64,000 bases of DNA from Talaromyces rugulosus (taxonomy: Eukaryota; Ascomycota; Eurotiomycetes; Eurotiales; Trichocomaceae): NCBI RefSeq assembly GCF_013368755.1, contig NC_049561.1, positions 4,216,001 to 4,280,000 on the forward strand. The letters are read 5' to 3'. Made by a program: the position numbers and the translations under genes. Under the pieces are notes generated by a model that was not told the DNA's origin, searched no databases, and saw nothing but the letters and a program-made list of their open reading frames with translations. This document shows, in pieces, positions 12,430-24,934 of this stretch; positions within the stretch are counted from its first letter, which is position 1, and each line of letters begins with the position of its first letter.

Positions 12430-14342
12430 AGTTCGATATCGCTGAATTTGGTGTGCTGGAATTTTAGAAAAGACTTTTGGCTTGGGATTTTTCTAGCTCT
12501 TGAGGTATGCAGAACGAAATGTTCGAAGAGACAGACCTTTTATAATTATTCTTAAGGCCGCTCGTCTCTAATTTCCTGTTATGAAAACCCCCGATGAAAA
12601 ACACGCAAATGTAGTGCATAACAGAAACAAATATAGGCCTAAATGATTGATAGAGAGGTGAATGCGTGCTTTACTTTCGATTTCAGCTACTTGATATGAA
12701 GCCTGGGTAGATGCTTGTCAAGAGCTCAGGGGCAGGGGTAGCCAATACCTCGGTCTGACCGAGGACTGCAGCCTCTACGTCTCTACCAATTTTCCTTGTC
12801 AATTTAGCAGAAGACATTCTTAATTTACTGTGGCGAACCGAAAGGAACGTGCAATTTCGATGGGAATACTATCTATTTCAGTTGAGAAGTGTTCCGGTTT
12901 GGTCCTTCTAAAACAAACACCCAAACAAAATAGTCGAACCAAATATACTAGGGGATAATATACATCGACATTATATCATTAAATTTCCTGATGTCGTCAC
13001 AAACTTTTCCCATTAAGGAAAGCTTACCTATTTTTTTGTATGTAAGCTCCAAGGCGTGCTTACACAATGTGAGATAAAACTGTCTTACCTATAATTAGCA
13101 TTATTTTACGAGACATACCGATCCCTGCAAAATACACGCCATTTGATTTGTTTTTACTCCACAGATGGGCGAGGTGGCGATTTGCCCTATGTTCGTGAGT
13201 GAAGTGAGACCTATCGACAAGGCGCATGGTGGCCAAGCCGCGCGAGCTGTATTTTCTTCATTTGCATTGCTACCATTATTACTATTCGCTGCTTGTTTCT
13301 CTGGGAGAGTGTAAATCATCCGTTTTATTCATTGCCATTGGCTCGCCCACATTCCAAACCTGGTCCGGATGCTCGGCTGCATAATAATACCCACACACAG
13401 GCGCCAACTCGATTCGTCCACGTAGGGCATAGGGTAAGACACTATTTTTACATTTTCTTTACTGGAGCAGGTTTCACTCCAGCGACTGCGGCCGTAGATC
13501 TTGTCTTTTCTTTTTCCCATATAGTGGCTCGAGCACCACATCGCTTTCCGAAATTATGACCGGAACATTAAAGGGACAAAGACGATGCGATGGTGCTCCA
13601 TAGCCAAGGGAATTCTGTTTAGCGTCTAGGATACTTCGACTGGATTTGAGAGATCGAAGAAGAAAAAATAGGAGCTAGCTCTCGTAATCCACAACGGTTC
13701 TTCTTTCTTTTTTTGTGTTTTTAGGCCGGATTGTTATTAATTGCGGTGGGCAACATATTATTGATCCCCTAGTAATTTAAATTCAATAGCCCCTCGCTTG
13801 GCATCTCATTTGTCCCAATCCCTCCGAGGCTGCATAGTCAGTGATTTCCTTTTGTAGAAATCTTGCAGCAATGTAGAAGAACAAGAAGAAAATAAACAAA
13901 CGCAAACACCAAAAAATTATAGAACCCCAGCGCCACCCAGGGACCAATTTTGTGATCTACACGTGGAGAAGAGACGATGTCTCAGCCTTAGCTCGTTGAT
14001 CTTCGCGGCGTCCACGTCATTGGGATTCACGGCGCAGCATCATTGTCTTTGATCCGCAGCTAGACGGGAGAAAAAGCCACTCTCGATCGGAAAGATGATC
14101 GGTGAATAATGCGGAGTCGTTGGGCGGGGATTGCCGTGACTCGTTGGGTTCTGCGCAGTTGTTAAATTTTGCTGTCATTGTGCTTCTGAGTCAGGTCCAC
14201 TGCCTGGCTGGACTATTAAAGTCTCCTTGATTCCAACTCAGACTGATACACAACGCACACTGTCCGACATACAGATTCAACTTAATTCCAAAGCTTACAG
14301 GATCGATCCTCTTTTGCTCTCGTTCGTTCCAAATTTTTCAAT
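12430..14342. other. Intergenic region
   Basis: No gene is supported. A 44-codon minus-strand frame at 12683-12817 has an ATG but no recognised domain. The last kilobase should contain the promoter of the small secreted protein, with a TATA-like GACTATTAAAG about 130 bases before its start. Confidence 0.45.
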
Positions 14343-14877
14343 ATGATGAAATCCGTATTCGCCCTCGGCCTTTTCGCCACCACGGCCCTAGCTCAGTCTG
14401 CCAAAATTGGTCTTCCCCAAAAGGGCGCCCAGTTAACAGCAGGGTCAAACGAAACCGTTCAAGTCCAGCGCCCAGTAAGTCTCCCACAGTGCTGCTTCGG
14501 GTGTTTCCAGTTCTCACTAGTGTTAGGATACGTTGACCGGCTCGAACGAAATCGCGGTTGTGATCGGCATCTCGCCGTGCAAAGATGGAAAATGCACTTC
14601 CCCAAGTGACAGCCTGGGTACTGTTTTGTACCAGGGAGGATTTGACCCAGAGTTCCATAACGGTGTCCAACCTCCGTATCAGAACTTTACTGTCGAGATT
14701 CCTGATGAGATTTCTGGCCTCGCCGTGCTCGGCGTCTCGCACTTTTCGCTTGTCGGGGTAAATCCACTTGCCTTTCTTTCGATTTGTGATAAAGAGTGCT
14801 AACTAGTTGTTCGTTTTATATAGGCCAGTACCTATCCCTTGATAGAGTTCCTCAACCAGACAGTTACTGTCGTATGA
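14343..14877 (+). CDS. Small secreted protein of unknown function, three exons
   Basis: Exons 14343-14474, 14527-14757 and 14824-14877 join in frame to 138 residues. The N-terminus MMKSVFALGLFATTALAQS is a clear signal peptide with a likely cut after Ala-Gln or the preceding Ala. The mature part starts with a strand-rich segment (KIGLPQKGAQLTAGSNETVQVQRP), then VVIGIS, a Cys pair in SPCKDGKC and several possible N-glycosylation sites, and ends at TVTVV. The layout resembles small fungal secreted proteins annotated only as hypothetical. No enzyme motif is visible. The 3' end is supported by a clean acceptor (ATATAG) and an in-frame stop 54 bases later. Confidence 0.8.
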
Positions 14878-15634
14878 TCCTTGTCTCGACACACGCACGA
14901 CTTATGACACTCCAATATTCCCTATACTATCCCAAACAGCAGTTTAATTTGGCTCTCAAGCTGATACGCCTTGGTTTATTCCTTTCCCCGAACCCGGCGC
15001 TGCAAAACTAAGCATAGCTAGGATGGTTTTTTTTTTTTTCAAGCAATTTTGTTTTCTTGTTTTTTGTATCCATTATCGTGGAGTTTTCACTCATCGCAGA
15101 ATAGATTTTAATATAATACCAATCATTGCCCAAGGCTCAAGCTTCAAATGCCATATCAACATGGACATCACAAATAAGATCACCTTCCGTCTAAAACAAT
15201 GTAGACCTAGTGAAGAATCTCGCCTTTCTATAATGCCCAAGTTGTCTACTAAAGAAAAAGTGTGGTACATCTATTGCCAGCAGTTTAATTATCCATGTGC
15301 ATAACCCCAACCCTAAACAATACTTCGTGTCCAAATCAGCCACGCCAGAGCATCATTTTGAAAATCGAGCCCAAAAATTCCCTCCTCTCTCTGAAAACCA
15401 TACAAAGCACAGGGTAATGACTTCCAAATGAGACAGTGTAGCTATCGCCCCACTGGCCAACAGGGTTATTTTATTGGCGGGGGTTCAAATAAAGACTAAG
15501 AGGCTGGTCTACTTAATCGGATGGTCGGAGGGTCGGAGAAAGCTTTCTGTTATCTCCGACGCCCGTTTATAGCAGCAGGAAAATCCTCAGCCCTGGTGAT
15601 TGCACAGAGAAGTGCCAGTAAATGCACCATCCGA
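14878..15634. other. Intergenic region with promoter of the Zn2Cys6 regulator
   Basis: No gene is supported up to 15520. An in-frame upstream ATG at 15521 would lengthen the following regulator by 38 residues. Because a promoter-like 13-bp element lies at 15526-15538, I prefer the inner start. Confidence 0.5.
15526..15538 (+). promoter_or_regulatory. 13-bp element CGGAGGGTCGGAG upstream of the Zn2Cys6 gene
   Basis: Two CGGAG halves stand as a direct repeat separated by three bases. Zn2Cys6 proteins commonly bind paired CGG triplets. The identical 13 bases recur at 18614-18626 before the neighbouring SDR. Site function is inferred. Confidence 0.45.
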
Positions 15635-18136
15635 ATGTCGTTATCACAGGGCCATAATGTATCGTCCGAGCCGGCGCAACCTGTTCCGCCCCTCAGTCAG
15701 CGAAGAGACAAGCCGCAGCTGTCGTGCACTCGTTGCAGGAAAGCGAAGTAGGCTTCCCTTTGTTTATTGAGTCTAGTCCCTGATTACCTGCTCAGATTGA
15801 AATGCGACCGTGGCTTGCCGTGCGACTCTTGCGCACGCCGCGGTCTTTCATTGTCGTGTGCATACCAACCCTCTGCCCATTTGCAGAGCGGAAAAAGGGT
15901 CATACAGCCTTCGCTTGCGATGCACGAAAGAGTCGCCAAGCTAGAGAAACTAGTATTGTCATTAAAGCACCAGCATGGGTCTTCTGCACGATACCTGCCG
16001 CAAGATTCCGTTGCAGGCGTTTCGCAGTTGTCCCAGAGTTTCGGAAGAATTAGTCTGGAAAACACCGGGACAACTTATGTTGAAGGATCACACTGGACAG
16101 CTATCCTTGATAATGTAAAGATCTTTCCAGTTCATGTGCTGTCGGCTTATTGCCTCTAACCTACCTCGTTTGCGATGAACAGATTGCTGAGCTAAAGGAT
16201 TACTTTGACGATAGCGACGTCCCCGTGACTGTTGACACCGTGGACAGTGATAGCCTGGGAATGGAGCCAAGTTTTCAAGGTAGTGGACCAGCACTGATTC
16301 TAGGGCATTTCCAGCCTATTGATAGGCCGAGTATAATAGCAACTATTCCACCACGCCCAACAGCAGACATACTGGTGGCCAAATACTTTAATTCGAAAAA
16401 TATCAACTCGCGTCAGTTATCTCGTATGACTACATAACAGCCCTTTAACTCACCAATAATACAGTCTTAATTCACGGCCCAACCTTTCTAGAAGAGGTCG
16501 GATATAGCAACTTTGTTTTATAGTATGAATGTTCGCTAATGAATGATTCTAGTACCATCGATTTTGGGAATATCCACAAAAGACATCTACCATGTGGATC
16601 GGTCTTTTATTTGCCGTGATGTGCTTGGGGGCCTCAACCGAGAAGTTAGAAAGGTCACTGTCAGGCCCAAGTACATCTGATATTCTTGACATGAAGCTGT
16701 CAGACAGTATCCAGACTTACCGCGTTCGAACTGCCCAGTGCCTTTCTTTGGCTGACTATACCAAATGCGTGCCGTATACAGTGGAGACTCTCTTACACTA
16801 CTTGTCTATAGAATATTTAAATGCTGCCGATAGCCAAACTGGTACATGGATTTTGATGGGCATCATCGTGCACATGGCGGTTCGAATGGGCTATCATCGC
16901 GACGGATCCCAATCTCCACGGCTTTCTCCATTTCAATCTGAGATGCGACGCCGAGCCTGGGCCGTTATCTTCCAAATTGATTCGGCTGCTGCAGGGCAGT
17001 ATGGTCTTCCCCGAATGATTAACGACTCTCAAGCAGATACAAGGGAGCCTAGAGACGTCAACGACGACGCACTCGATCGTGATATGTCTGAATTACCCCC
17101 GCCTAGGACCGGTTTCGAGCCTAGTAGCATTCAATTTCTGGTGATGAAAAATAGGCTGGTATCAACCTTTAACATGATCATAGACCTCATTGGGTCGCCG
17201 ATGAAGGTGGCTTCATACGACGAAATCTTGAAACTGGACAAGATACTCGAAGAGCAATTTCAAACGATGCCGGTACCCCTGCGCATGCGGCCGATGAGCA
17301 GATCCCTGACAGATACCCCTGAAGTGGTTGTGAATAGGATATTCCTAGCTTTATCCTACTACAAGTCTCGCTGTATTCTGCATCGAGGGTATATGTTAGC
17401 AGCACAATCAAACGACCGCTATCTATACTCCCGGAAATCATGCATTGAATCTGCATTGGAAATTCTCCATATCCAGCTCAGTTTACACGAAGAATCCCAG
17501 GAGGGAAGGCGTCTTTATCATGAAAAGTGGAAATATTACTCCTTGATAAAACATATCTGGCTCCTAGCGACCACGATTTTATGTGCCGACCTAGACAATA
17601 GCCATCGAGAAACCCCAATCCGAGCTCAATACGAAGGAAACATGCCAGAGAAAATAGTTCAAGCTCTGAGACAGTCTTATTTTATCTGGATTGAATTGAG
17701 TGATATGTCACGGGACGCACAAAAGGCTGCTCAAATGCTGCGAGTTGTCCTGAAAAGGGCACCAGAGCCACAGCTACAAACAGGAAATTCACCGTCAGGA
17801 GGTGTGTCTGGAGCAAGTAACGATTCCGCCTTTTTCTCGATAGGTTGGTATACACCTTTCTCTCGTCCACGAAAATTCTAACTCTCCTCAGACCCTAAGT
17901 CACTGACGTGCAATCAACCTTCATTCGTAAATTCTTCCATAGTCGGATCCGATTTAAGTCGTGACCCGTCTCTTTCACTACCACTCCTCTGTGGTGACAC
18001 ATTGAATCAGATGCAGGTTGGTACTCTTGGAATTTATCATTCATTTTGCTAATGGTCAGTCCAGGGCCTATGGGACTTCGGTGACTGGACCGGCCAATCT
18101 ACTATGGACGACATTATAAGGCAGTATAAAGACTAG
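15635..18136 (+). CDS. Zn2Cys6 transcription factor with fungal-specific domain, seven exons
   Basis: Exons 15635-15747, 15796-16114, 16183-16423, 16465-16496, 16553-17843, 17892-18016 and 18065-18136 join in frame to 730 residues. Seen: the binuclear cluster C-x2-C-x6-C-x5-C-x2-C-x8-C starting CTRCRKAKLKCDRGLPC (split by intron 1), a following coiled linker (MHERVAKLEKLVLSLK) and the middle homology region with LIHGPTFLEE, GIIVHMAVRMGYHRDG and MRRRAWAVIFQID, typical of PF04082 regulators. The end is acidic and aromatic (GLWDFGDWTGQS). The longest exon alone seems to stop at 17881, but a donor at 17844 and two more exons give the conserved tail. It probably regulates the neighbouring SDR/MFS genes. 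The start could instead be 15521. Confidence 0.88.
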
Positions 18137-18706
18137 TCTGAGTTGGATCTGTCATAAAACACTTGTTTCGACATCGGAATTAACCGCTGAATGCATTCCA
18201 GCGTTTTGAACGTGAATATAAATAGTCTTGGTCGCACCGAATGGGATTCGATCATACCAGCTATCGATTGGGCGTTATATGTAAAGATATCAAAATATAC
18301 ACATTATAGAAATACCAGACAAAATATGATAATATGTACATCTATATGACGCAATGTTGTTTGTGTCAACTGCACTCATGCATGCGTTATAGTACCAGAA
18401 ATTTAGATCTCGTGGTGATTACATCAATTTATCAATGGATCAATGATGCCTGGTAGCAACGAGCGTGTGGAAGATAAAACGGCGGAAGTCTTTGAAGCCG
18501 ATCACAGGTTTATCGAGTCAAAACTGGCTATTTTGTTAGTACGGTTGTCGGGAGATAATTGCTTCTAAAGTCCGAGATCGAACTAGAGAGTCCATTTCAC
18601 ATATGAATAGTGACGGAGGGTCGGAGTTTAAAAGAAATATAAAATGACCATGACATCAATGCTTTTCTTATCCTTATTCTGCTTGATGAATACAAACCGT
18701 TACAAA
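18137..18706. other. Intergenic region with SDR promoter
   Basis: AT-rich non-coding DNA. An in-frame ATG at 18644 would add 21 hydrophobic residues to the SDR, but the inner ATG fits the usual SDR start. Confidence 0.5.
18614..18626 (+). promoter_or_regulatory. 13-bp element CGGAGGGTCGGAG upstream of the SDR
   Basis: Exact copy of the element at 15526-15538, here 81 bases before the SDR start at 18707. It is a candidate binding site for the adjacent Zn2Cys6 regulator. Confidence 0.45.
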
Positions 18707-19471
18707 ATGCCTTCTATCTCAGGTCATTCACTCCTCGTCATCGGCGGCTCCTCAGGAATAGGGTTTGGGGTCGCACAACTTGCCTTACAACAGGGTCTCA
18801 GCGTGGCGATTGCTTCATCGAATAAATCTCGTGTCGATAATGCTGTCAAAAGATTGAAAGATGCTTCCCAACCCGAACCGATCAAGGTTGCGGGATACAC
18901 GGTTGACTTGAGCAATTCAGACGTGGAATCCCAGTTGGAAAGGCTTCTTATCGATGCGAAAAAAGGATTTTATGACCAGCCGCTCGATCACATAGTATTT
19001 ACCGCCGGCGACTCACTTCAGCATCGCGAAACAAGCGATATCGACTTGGAATTTATCCAGCGAAGCGGGATGGTACGATTCGTGGCACCATTACTTCTCG
19101 GGAAACTTACCTCTCGGTTTCTCAAGAACCACTGGACCTCTTCCATAACCTTGACGGGGGGCAAAGTCGCTGATAGACCGATGCCGCAATATACAGTGCT
19201 CACATCATACGCGGCTGGAGTTGAGGGTATGACGCGGAATCTCGCACTTGATCTGAAACCTATCCGGGTCAACCTTGTCAGCCCTGGAGCAGTAAAGACG
19301 GAAATTTGGGGACCTGCTCCCGCCTCAATAGAGGACACTCTTAGTAAAAAGATTGCTTTGGGGAAGGTAGGGAGTGTGGAAGAGGCAGCAGAAGCATATA
19401 TTTATCTGATGAAGGACACGAATTCAACAGGAAGCATCATTCCTACAAATGGAGGAGAGCTTTTGCTATAG
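18707..19471 (+). CDS. Atypical short-chain dehydrogenase/reductase lacking the usual Tyr-x3-Lys pair
   Basis: A single exon of 254 residues from MPSISGHS; starting at 18644 would give 275. Seen: the nucleotide-binding GGSSGIG at about residues 12-18, VDLSN after strand 3, FTAGD in place of NNAG, the SITLTGG strand and the RVNLVSPGAVKTE segment that follows the active-site helix. At the place of YxxxK the sequence reads SYAAGV, so the lysine is replaced. This is also known from a subgroup of fungal SDRs that keep ASYAAG. It may still bind NAD(P)H, but the mechanism must differ or it may be structural. It lies between a Zn2Cys6 regulator and an exporter and shares a promoter element with the regulator. 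Confidence 0.85.
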   Translation: MPSISGHSLLVIGGSSGIGFGVAQLALQQGLSVAIASSNKSRVDNAVKRLKDASQPEPIKVAGYTVDLSNSDVESQLERLLIDAKKGFYDQPLDHIVFTAGDSLQHRETSDIDLEFIQRSGMVRFVAPLLLGKLTSRFLKNHWTSSITLTGGKVADRPMPQYTVLTSYAAGVEGMTRNLALDLKPIRVNLVSPGAVKTEIWGPAPASIEDTLSKKIALGKVGSVEEAAEAYIYLMKDTNSTGSIIPTNGGELLL

Positions 19472-19661
19472 CATACAATGCAGTAATTAATTGAAATAGC
19501 ACCGACGCCACTCGACACATAGAGAAGAAAATTTTCAAGTATCAATATTGATATTGTGGGGTTATTGCATGTATTTGGCTGACAGACATGAGACAAGGAT
19601 GTTTGTTTTCCCGTGTATATTATATACATTTATTCGCTTGATAGAGGCTAATAACATGTTT

Positions 19662-21660
19662 TCAATGTTCTAACTGTTTCGATAATTGCTAAATAAACGG
19701 TTAGTAGATAAACGTCACGTTTAAAAAAGGGTTACTCACGCTGGCAAATTTTGATTTAGCACGGATGCGAGTGCCAAAGAACAGCAGAACCCAGGGGACC
19801 AAGGTCAGAGCAGCGCCCTAAGCCAGGTCAGCATTGAAACTGAAAGTAGGTGTTTTGTAGCAACTTACAATACCGCCCAGTAGACTCGAGGCGCCAGGAT
19901 ATCCAAGATTTTTGAACATAATTTGTGTCACCAGTGGAAACACGCCACCGAGCATGTTACGACCTATGCAGCGTCAGTACATGAGACGCCGGGGAGAGAA
20001 GTCATCTTACAAAATGATTGTGCCGCAATAGCTGAACTGGCATAACGATGATATGTATCGGCTAAGTAGTTGAAGACTGCTAGATAGATGGATAAAATAC
20101 CAATTGTGGCACAGCCAACGGCAAGTGTTGGGACAATCCACGGTGTCGATGAATAAGAAGTCCATCCAAACCAGAAAAGGCCGGCTGGCATCAGGGTGGA
20201 TATCACACAAGCAAAATGGAGTCGAGTTTCGGGTGTCCTCACACGGGTGCCAAATCGGAAAGCAAGTATATCTTGACAAATGCTCAAAACGGTTCCAAGG
20301 ATAGCTCCCACACATATAGCTGGAAAAACACTCAGCACGATTTTTTTTGTTGTTTGCTTGTTTAAGCAGTAGATACGTACCAGCGAATACCGCTCCTGTT
20401 TCCTCAGTGTCAAAGTGGTGGTTGGTGCTAAAGATGAGTGTGATAGAACCAAATTGAAGGTATAATATGGCCCAACTGAAAGCGGCCCAAAGTGAAAAGA
20501 AAAAGACCACAGGCTCTGTCAGGAGCATATCTATGGCAGTGTTAGTGGCAAAACCCGTACTTGTGGACCAAATGAGTTATTTGTATCCGCCAACGACCGA
20601 ACGAGATTGAGAACTTACGAAATGGGCGATAAACCGATATACTTATCATCATTGCCAAAGAATCACGCTCTTCATCGCTTTTTACTCTCCATCGAATACG
20701 TTTGATAATTCTACTCTCACCCTTTTCGTCCATTGACATGATCACCCCAAAATACCCAGTTTTCTCCCGCTCCTCGTAGTATTTGTTTAATGCTCGTGCT
20801 TTCCTGCTGAGAAGCACACTCCCTCTGGTCTCCTCGAAAAAGAGATAGATTATGACGGTAAAGATGCCGGCTGCAATAGCGTGTGAATAATAGATCCAGC
20901 GCCAAGATATGCGAGTCTGAATAATGCTGGAGATGAGCGGACTCAAACCGGTCCCGAATAGAGCCGACCCAGCAAACAGGGACATGGGTGTGTTGCGATC
21001 ATCAGCGTGATAAATATCACTGATAACGCCGCCAACCATGGTTGAAAAAGTTGCTAGGGCGGTATATTAGCCAATGCTGATTCGTTCATACTGGGGCATT
21101 TCGACATACATGAAGCAATGCCCTCGAACACCCTGGCGACGAGAAGTCCGGCAAATGACCCAGTCCCTCCGCAGCCGACCAAGCTTGCTATGAGTATTTC
21201 TATTAGAGTCAACATTCAGACCAGAGATAACAGGACACTAACCAACAAACAAAATGCCACTGGCAATGAATATAGGCCTCCTTCCATTGATCTCGGAAAA
21301 TGGAGCGAGGACCATCGGTGCCGCGGCAAACCCAATACAGAAAAGGGTAATATTGAGCTGGTAGACAACATTACTAATGCCCCATTTCTCTGTCAGCTCA
21401 GCAGCAGCAGGTCCCATCTCACCCGCCGCATAGCCCGCAAGAGCTGTAACGGAGCAGGCAGTGGCAGTCATCATGGATTTCCTCGATTTTGCCCAGGCGA
21501 AAGGTGAAGTGTATTTTTTGAGATCAGGACATTCTGGCTGTGGTCCTGGATTCAATATGGAGGGGGCTGCGATATCTGAAGGTATTGGTAAAGGAGTGTC
21601 CATCTCTAGATAGAGATACTCGATGCTTTGAGCATCGCTACTGTCGGTTTCTAGGCTCAT
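19662..21660 (-). CDS. MFS drug/metabolite exporter (DHA1 type), eight exons
   Basis: Minus-strand exons 21243-21660, 21110-21187, 20619-21053, 20381-20530, 20011-20319, 19869-19963, 19740-19817 and 19662-19688 join in frame to 529 residues, and every junction keeps phase. Seen: a soluble N-terminus of about 65 residues, a TM1-TM2 region with NITLFCIGFAAAPMVLAPFSE and the NGRRP loop, LLVARVFEGIASS, a long cytosolic centre, LLTEPVVFFFSLW in TM7 and AIAAQSFCRNMLGGVFPL near TM11. These are hallmarks of the fungal H+-antiporter DHA1 family that exports drugs and secondary metabolites. The last exon codes for only eight residues. A single CGGAGG half-site is 20-odd bases upstream. It is probably the efflux pump of the small cluster. 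Confidence 0.92.
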
Positions 21661-22346
21661 CGTGAACCTGCAGATTGGGGCGCCTCCGATAAAATCTGTC
21701 TTCTGCAGCAGATAACCACGTGTAAAATTTTGATATCCTTTTTTACAACGTCTTGTTATCTTTTATCGTCTCGAGTGTAACATGTTGAAAATCGTTGTAT
21801 TTGAAGATTTTAGGCCGCATTTCCTTTTTTTTTTTTTTTTTTTTTTTTTTTTGGCGTTTCGGAGATGCCGAGATGCAAACCTGATTGAGTAGAATTATTG
21901 GAGAAAGGATTCGTTATCTCCTCAGCGCATTATTATTAATCGCAGCATATGCGACTTTATCGACAGAAGAATTGAGTGCTTCTCCAATTTGGAGGTGGGG
22001 TCGCCAAGGGAACCCCAATTCGGGGATCTCCACGTCGCATCGTGAGTCTCACAGAAGTTTTAGTCAATAATAATAATAACAGAGATAATAATAATAATAA
22101 TTCTTAACTAATTATTATTTACTCTTAAACATTTTTCTGCAGTTTTTACTCACAATCCAAAAAGGGAAGGCGGTCAGTACTTTCTGCTGTGAAAACCGGG
22201 CCTTTCCGTTTCCGGAGTCTCCGGCCTCTTCTTCTTCTTACCTAAAGCGAAAAGGTGATGGCTAGACTTGTTACAGAAGGCCATGCGTGATGCTTCGGTA
22301 GTAATAAAATAGTAAACACTATCAGGCCCTACTATCAGATCACGAT
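21661..22346. other. Divergent intergenic region between MFS exporter and C2H2 regulator
   Basis: It contains a run of 28 T at 21825-21852, (AAT)n simple repeats around 22067-22101 and an inverted repeat CCGGAGTCTCCGG near 22208-22220 about 130 bases before the C2H2 gene. Both flanking promoters must lie here. No coding frame is supported. Confidence 0.6.
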
Positions 22347-24777
22347 ATGCCCAAGGTGGCTAGGACATACCAGTGCCAACGTTGTTCCAGATCGTTTGCC
22401 AGATTAGAACATTTGCAGCGTCATGATCGATCACGTTAGTCCATTATCCCTCTGTCAGACAATGGCATCGCATAGACCAATCTTGCTTAATGTTCATTAG
22501 ATACCAAGGAGAAGCCTTTTGCTTGCCAACGCTGTGAGAAGTCTTTTACCCGAAAGTGAGTGATGGTTAGTTTTTAGCTGCATCCGGGTATTGATCTATC
22601 TCTGTAGAGACCTATTGGCGCGTCATGAGCGGCTGGCACATGCAACCTCACTTATAGAGGAATCACCCGCATTATTGTCTCCAAATTCGACATTTCAGGC
22701 CCTGAATACGCCTTCCTCCACGATCTCTAAGGACCATGCTCTCCCTATCACCCCTGCTTTCGCAGGGCAGAGTCCCAGTCGTCTTTCTCCGTCTTCGATT
22801 CATCCTAGAGAAGATCATTTGATGTCCTATCAGGGGTCGGTATCCAACCCTGACCATGCCCCGTTAGAGAACTTCAGTCCTCATTTTCGAATGCCCGATT
22901 TGACCCCATATGACGGAAATGATTTTTCTTCCTTCTTGGATAGTGTCTCACTTCCAAGCAATCCGTACTCACCAACGTACCAGCCTTTGCCCCTTTTCCC
23001 AGCAATCAACTTGCACTCTCTAGTCCCAAATCACACAGCAGACAGAACGGCATTATCCGAAACCATACCTCCCTCTACTGGCAACACAATTCTACCTCGG
23101 TTGGGTTCAAATTTGCCCTCACTTCAGCCGGATCGGCTCAACCCTCCCCATTGGGGTCCGCCTAAAGGCTGCATTACTGTCACAACTGACTGCCGTGACC
23201 GATTGGTTTCTTCCTTGAATCACTATGGAAACGTCCTCGACAATCCAAAGCTACCGTCTCGCCATGCTTTATCGCGATGTTTAACGGGGTATTTCACTGG
23301 CTTTCATGACTATTACCCTTTTCTTCACCCGCCGACTATGAATATCGACGAGATCTCGGCCGAGTCATTGCTCGCCATGGCCTCTCTCGGATCTCGTTAT
23401 TACCACGAAGTTGAAATGAGCATGAATTTGTATGAAATCTCCAAAGCTATGACGATGGAGCGCATACGACGGTATTCCAACTCGGCAGGCCACAGGATGC
23501 GAGCCTCCTTGAAAGAAAACCCTCCTCACGTTGAGGAAGGGTCGCGGTTTATTGCTAACAATAATGACGATTATGAAGTTTTGCTGGATATGATCCAATC
23601 GCTTACGTTTCTCATCGCAGTGAGTGGGTGGTCGGAACATACTCCTCCATATTTTGAAGCGTTGTCAATGCGAAGTTCCATCGAGGCACTGCTGAGGATG
23701 GGTGGTTTAAACACTTTACCTCGGGTAGAAGACTCTTCGTGGAGGAGCTGTACAAAGCGGGAAATTGCAAAGCGAACAAAACTTATCGTATTTTGCTTTC
23801 TTAACCTCCACACTATTGTCTATGATCTCCCACCTGTCATTCTAGCTGAAGAGATCACAATGGAGCTCCCTTGCACTGAAACGGAATGGCAAGCCACTGG
23901 ACAGGCATCCTGGCTCGAGGCAAGAAAGCAGAGTCAAGGAGAGCCGAAGCTCACTGATGCCCTTGGTTTTCTTTTTAACGGCGATACAGACGCACGCCCC
24001 AAAGGTGTGAATGTGAATAGCTTTTCGACGCTCGGTGGGTATGTCTTGATCCACGCAATCATCCAGCATCTTTGGTTGGTACGGAAGTCATCTCGACTAT
24101 CATATCCGCAAACTGACGGCGTAATATCACCTGATATTGCTAACTTAGAACGCGTCCTGGAACGGTGGTGCCAGTGTTGGGAACACAATCAGGAATCTTC
24201 CATGAACCCCTTTAGCCCACACGGCCCTGTATCTTTCACGTCAATGTCGCTCTTGCGACTAGCCTATATTCGAATAAACATGGCTACTGGTTCTATCCGG
24301 CGTCTTGATACATGGGATCCACATCAGATTGCATTATCATTGAGGAATAGTCTACCTGCCCAGCGAAGTGACCGGCTCACTCGAGCGGCACTTCATTGTG
24401 CTCATGCATTGAGCATTCCGGTAAAACTTGGCATAAGCTATGTTGCACATACGCACGTTGCACTATGGTCTAACCAATACGCACTATGTTCTTTGGAGAG
24501 TGCAGTTCTTCTCGCTAAATGGCTCGAGGTAGTCACAACACCTGGGTTGTATCCTGTAGTAACAGAGCATGAGCACAAAATCCTCGACTTTGTCATAGAA
24601 ATGGTCCAAGAAACCCAACATGGAGCGAGCAGGAACTGGTTGCTAGAAAATAACATGCGGCTTTGTGCGATTGTCACTAGGCTGTGGTCACGACTGTTTG
24701 GAGGTGACAATATTTGGGAAATGCCAGATTTGATCGGGCAATCACTAAGTGAATACGCGGATCTCCTGGAAGCTTGA
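22347..24777 (+). CDS. Transcription factor with two N-terminal C2H2 fingers and a fungal-specific domain, three exons
   Basis: Exons 22347-22434, 22501-22555 and 22608-24777 join in frame to 770 residues. The first two exons are tiny and carry the DNA-binding part: finger 1 (YQCQRCSRSFARLEHLQRHDRSH), linker TKEKPF and finger 2 (CQRCEKSF...ARHERLAH). The region after about residue 210 is the fungal-specific domain (LTGYFTGFHDYYPFLHPPT, then YFEALSMRSSIEALLRMGGL). The same architecture occurs in fungal regulators that combine C2H2 fingers with PF04082. The middle is Ser/Pro-rich and probably disordered. It lies between an exporter and an acyltransferase and is a second possible regulator of that group. 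Finger 2 has the less common H-x4-H spacing. Confidence 0.9.
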
Positions 24778-24934
24778 TGATGATGCTCTTATTGGGTAAT
24801 TATAATTTTTGAGCTATGTACGATAGACCTAGCAACAGCCGTTGGGAGAAACTTACATTTCGCTTTGACTTCTTACAAATGCAGTTGCATGTAGGTGAAT
24901 ATATCAATGATTGTTCTCCCAAAATTCTACCATT

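Noticed and set aside
13101..13559. Overlapping frames on both strands between the glycoside hydrolase and the small secreted gene
   Set aside because: No conserved motif, no splice logic, low-complexity composition.
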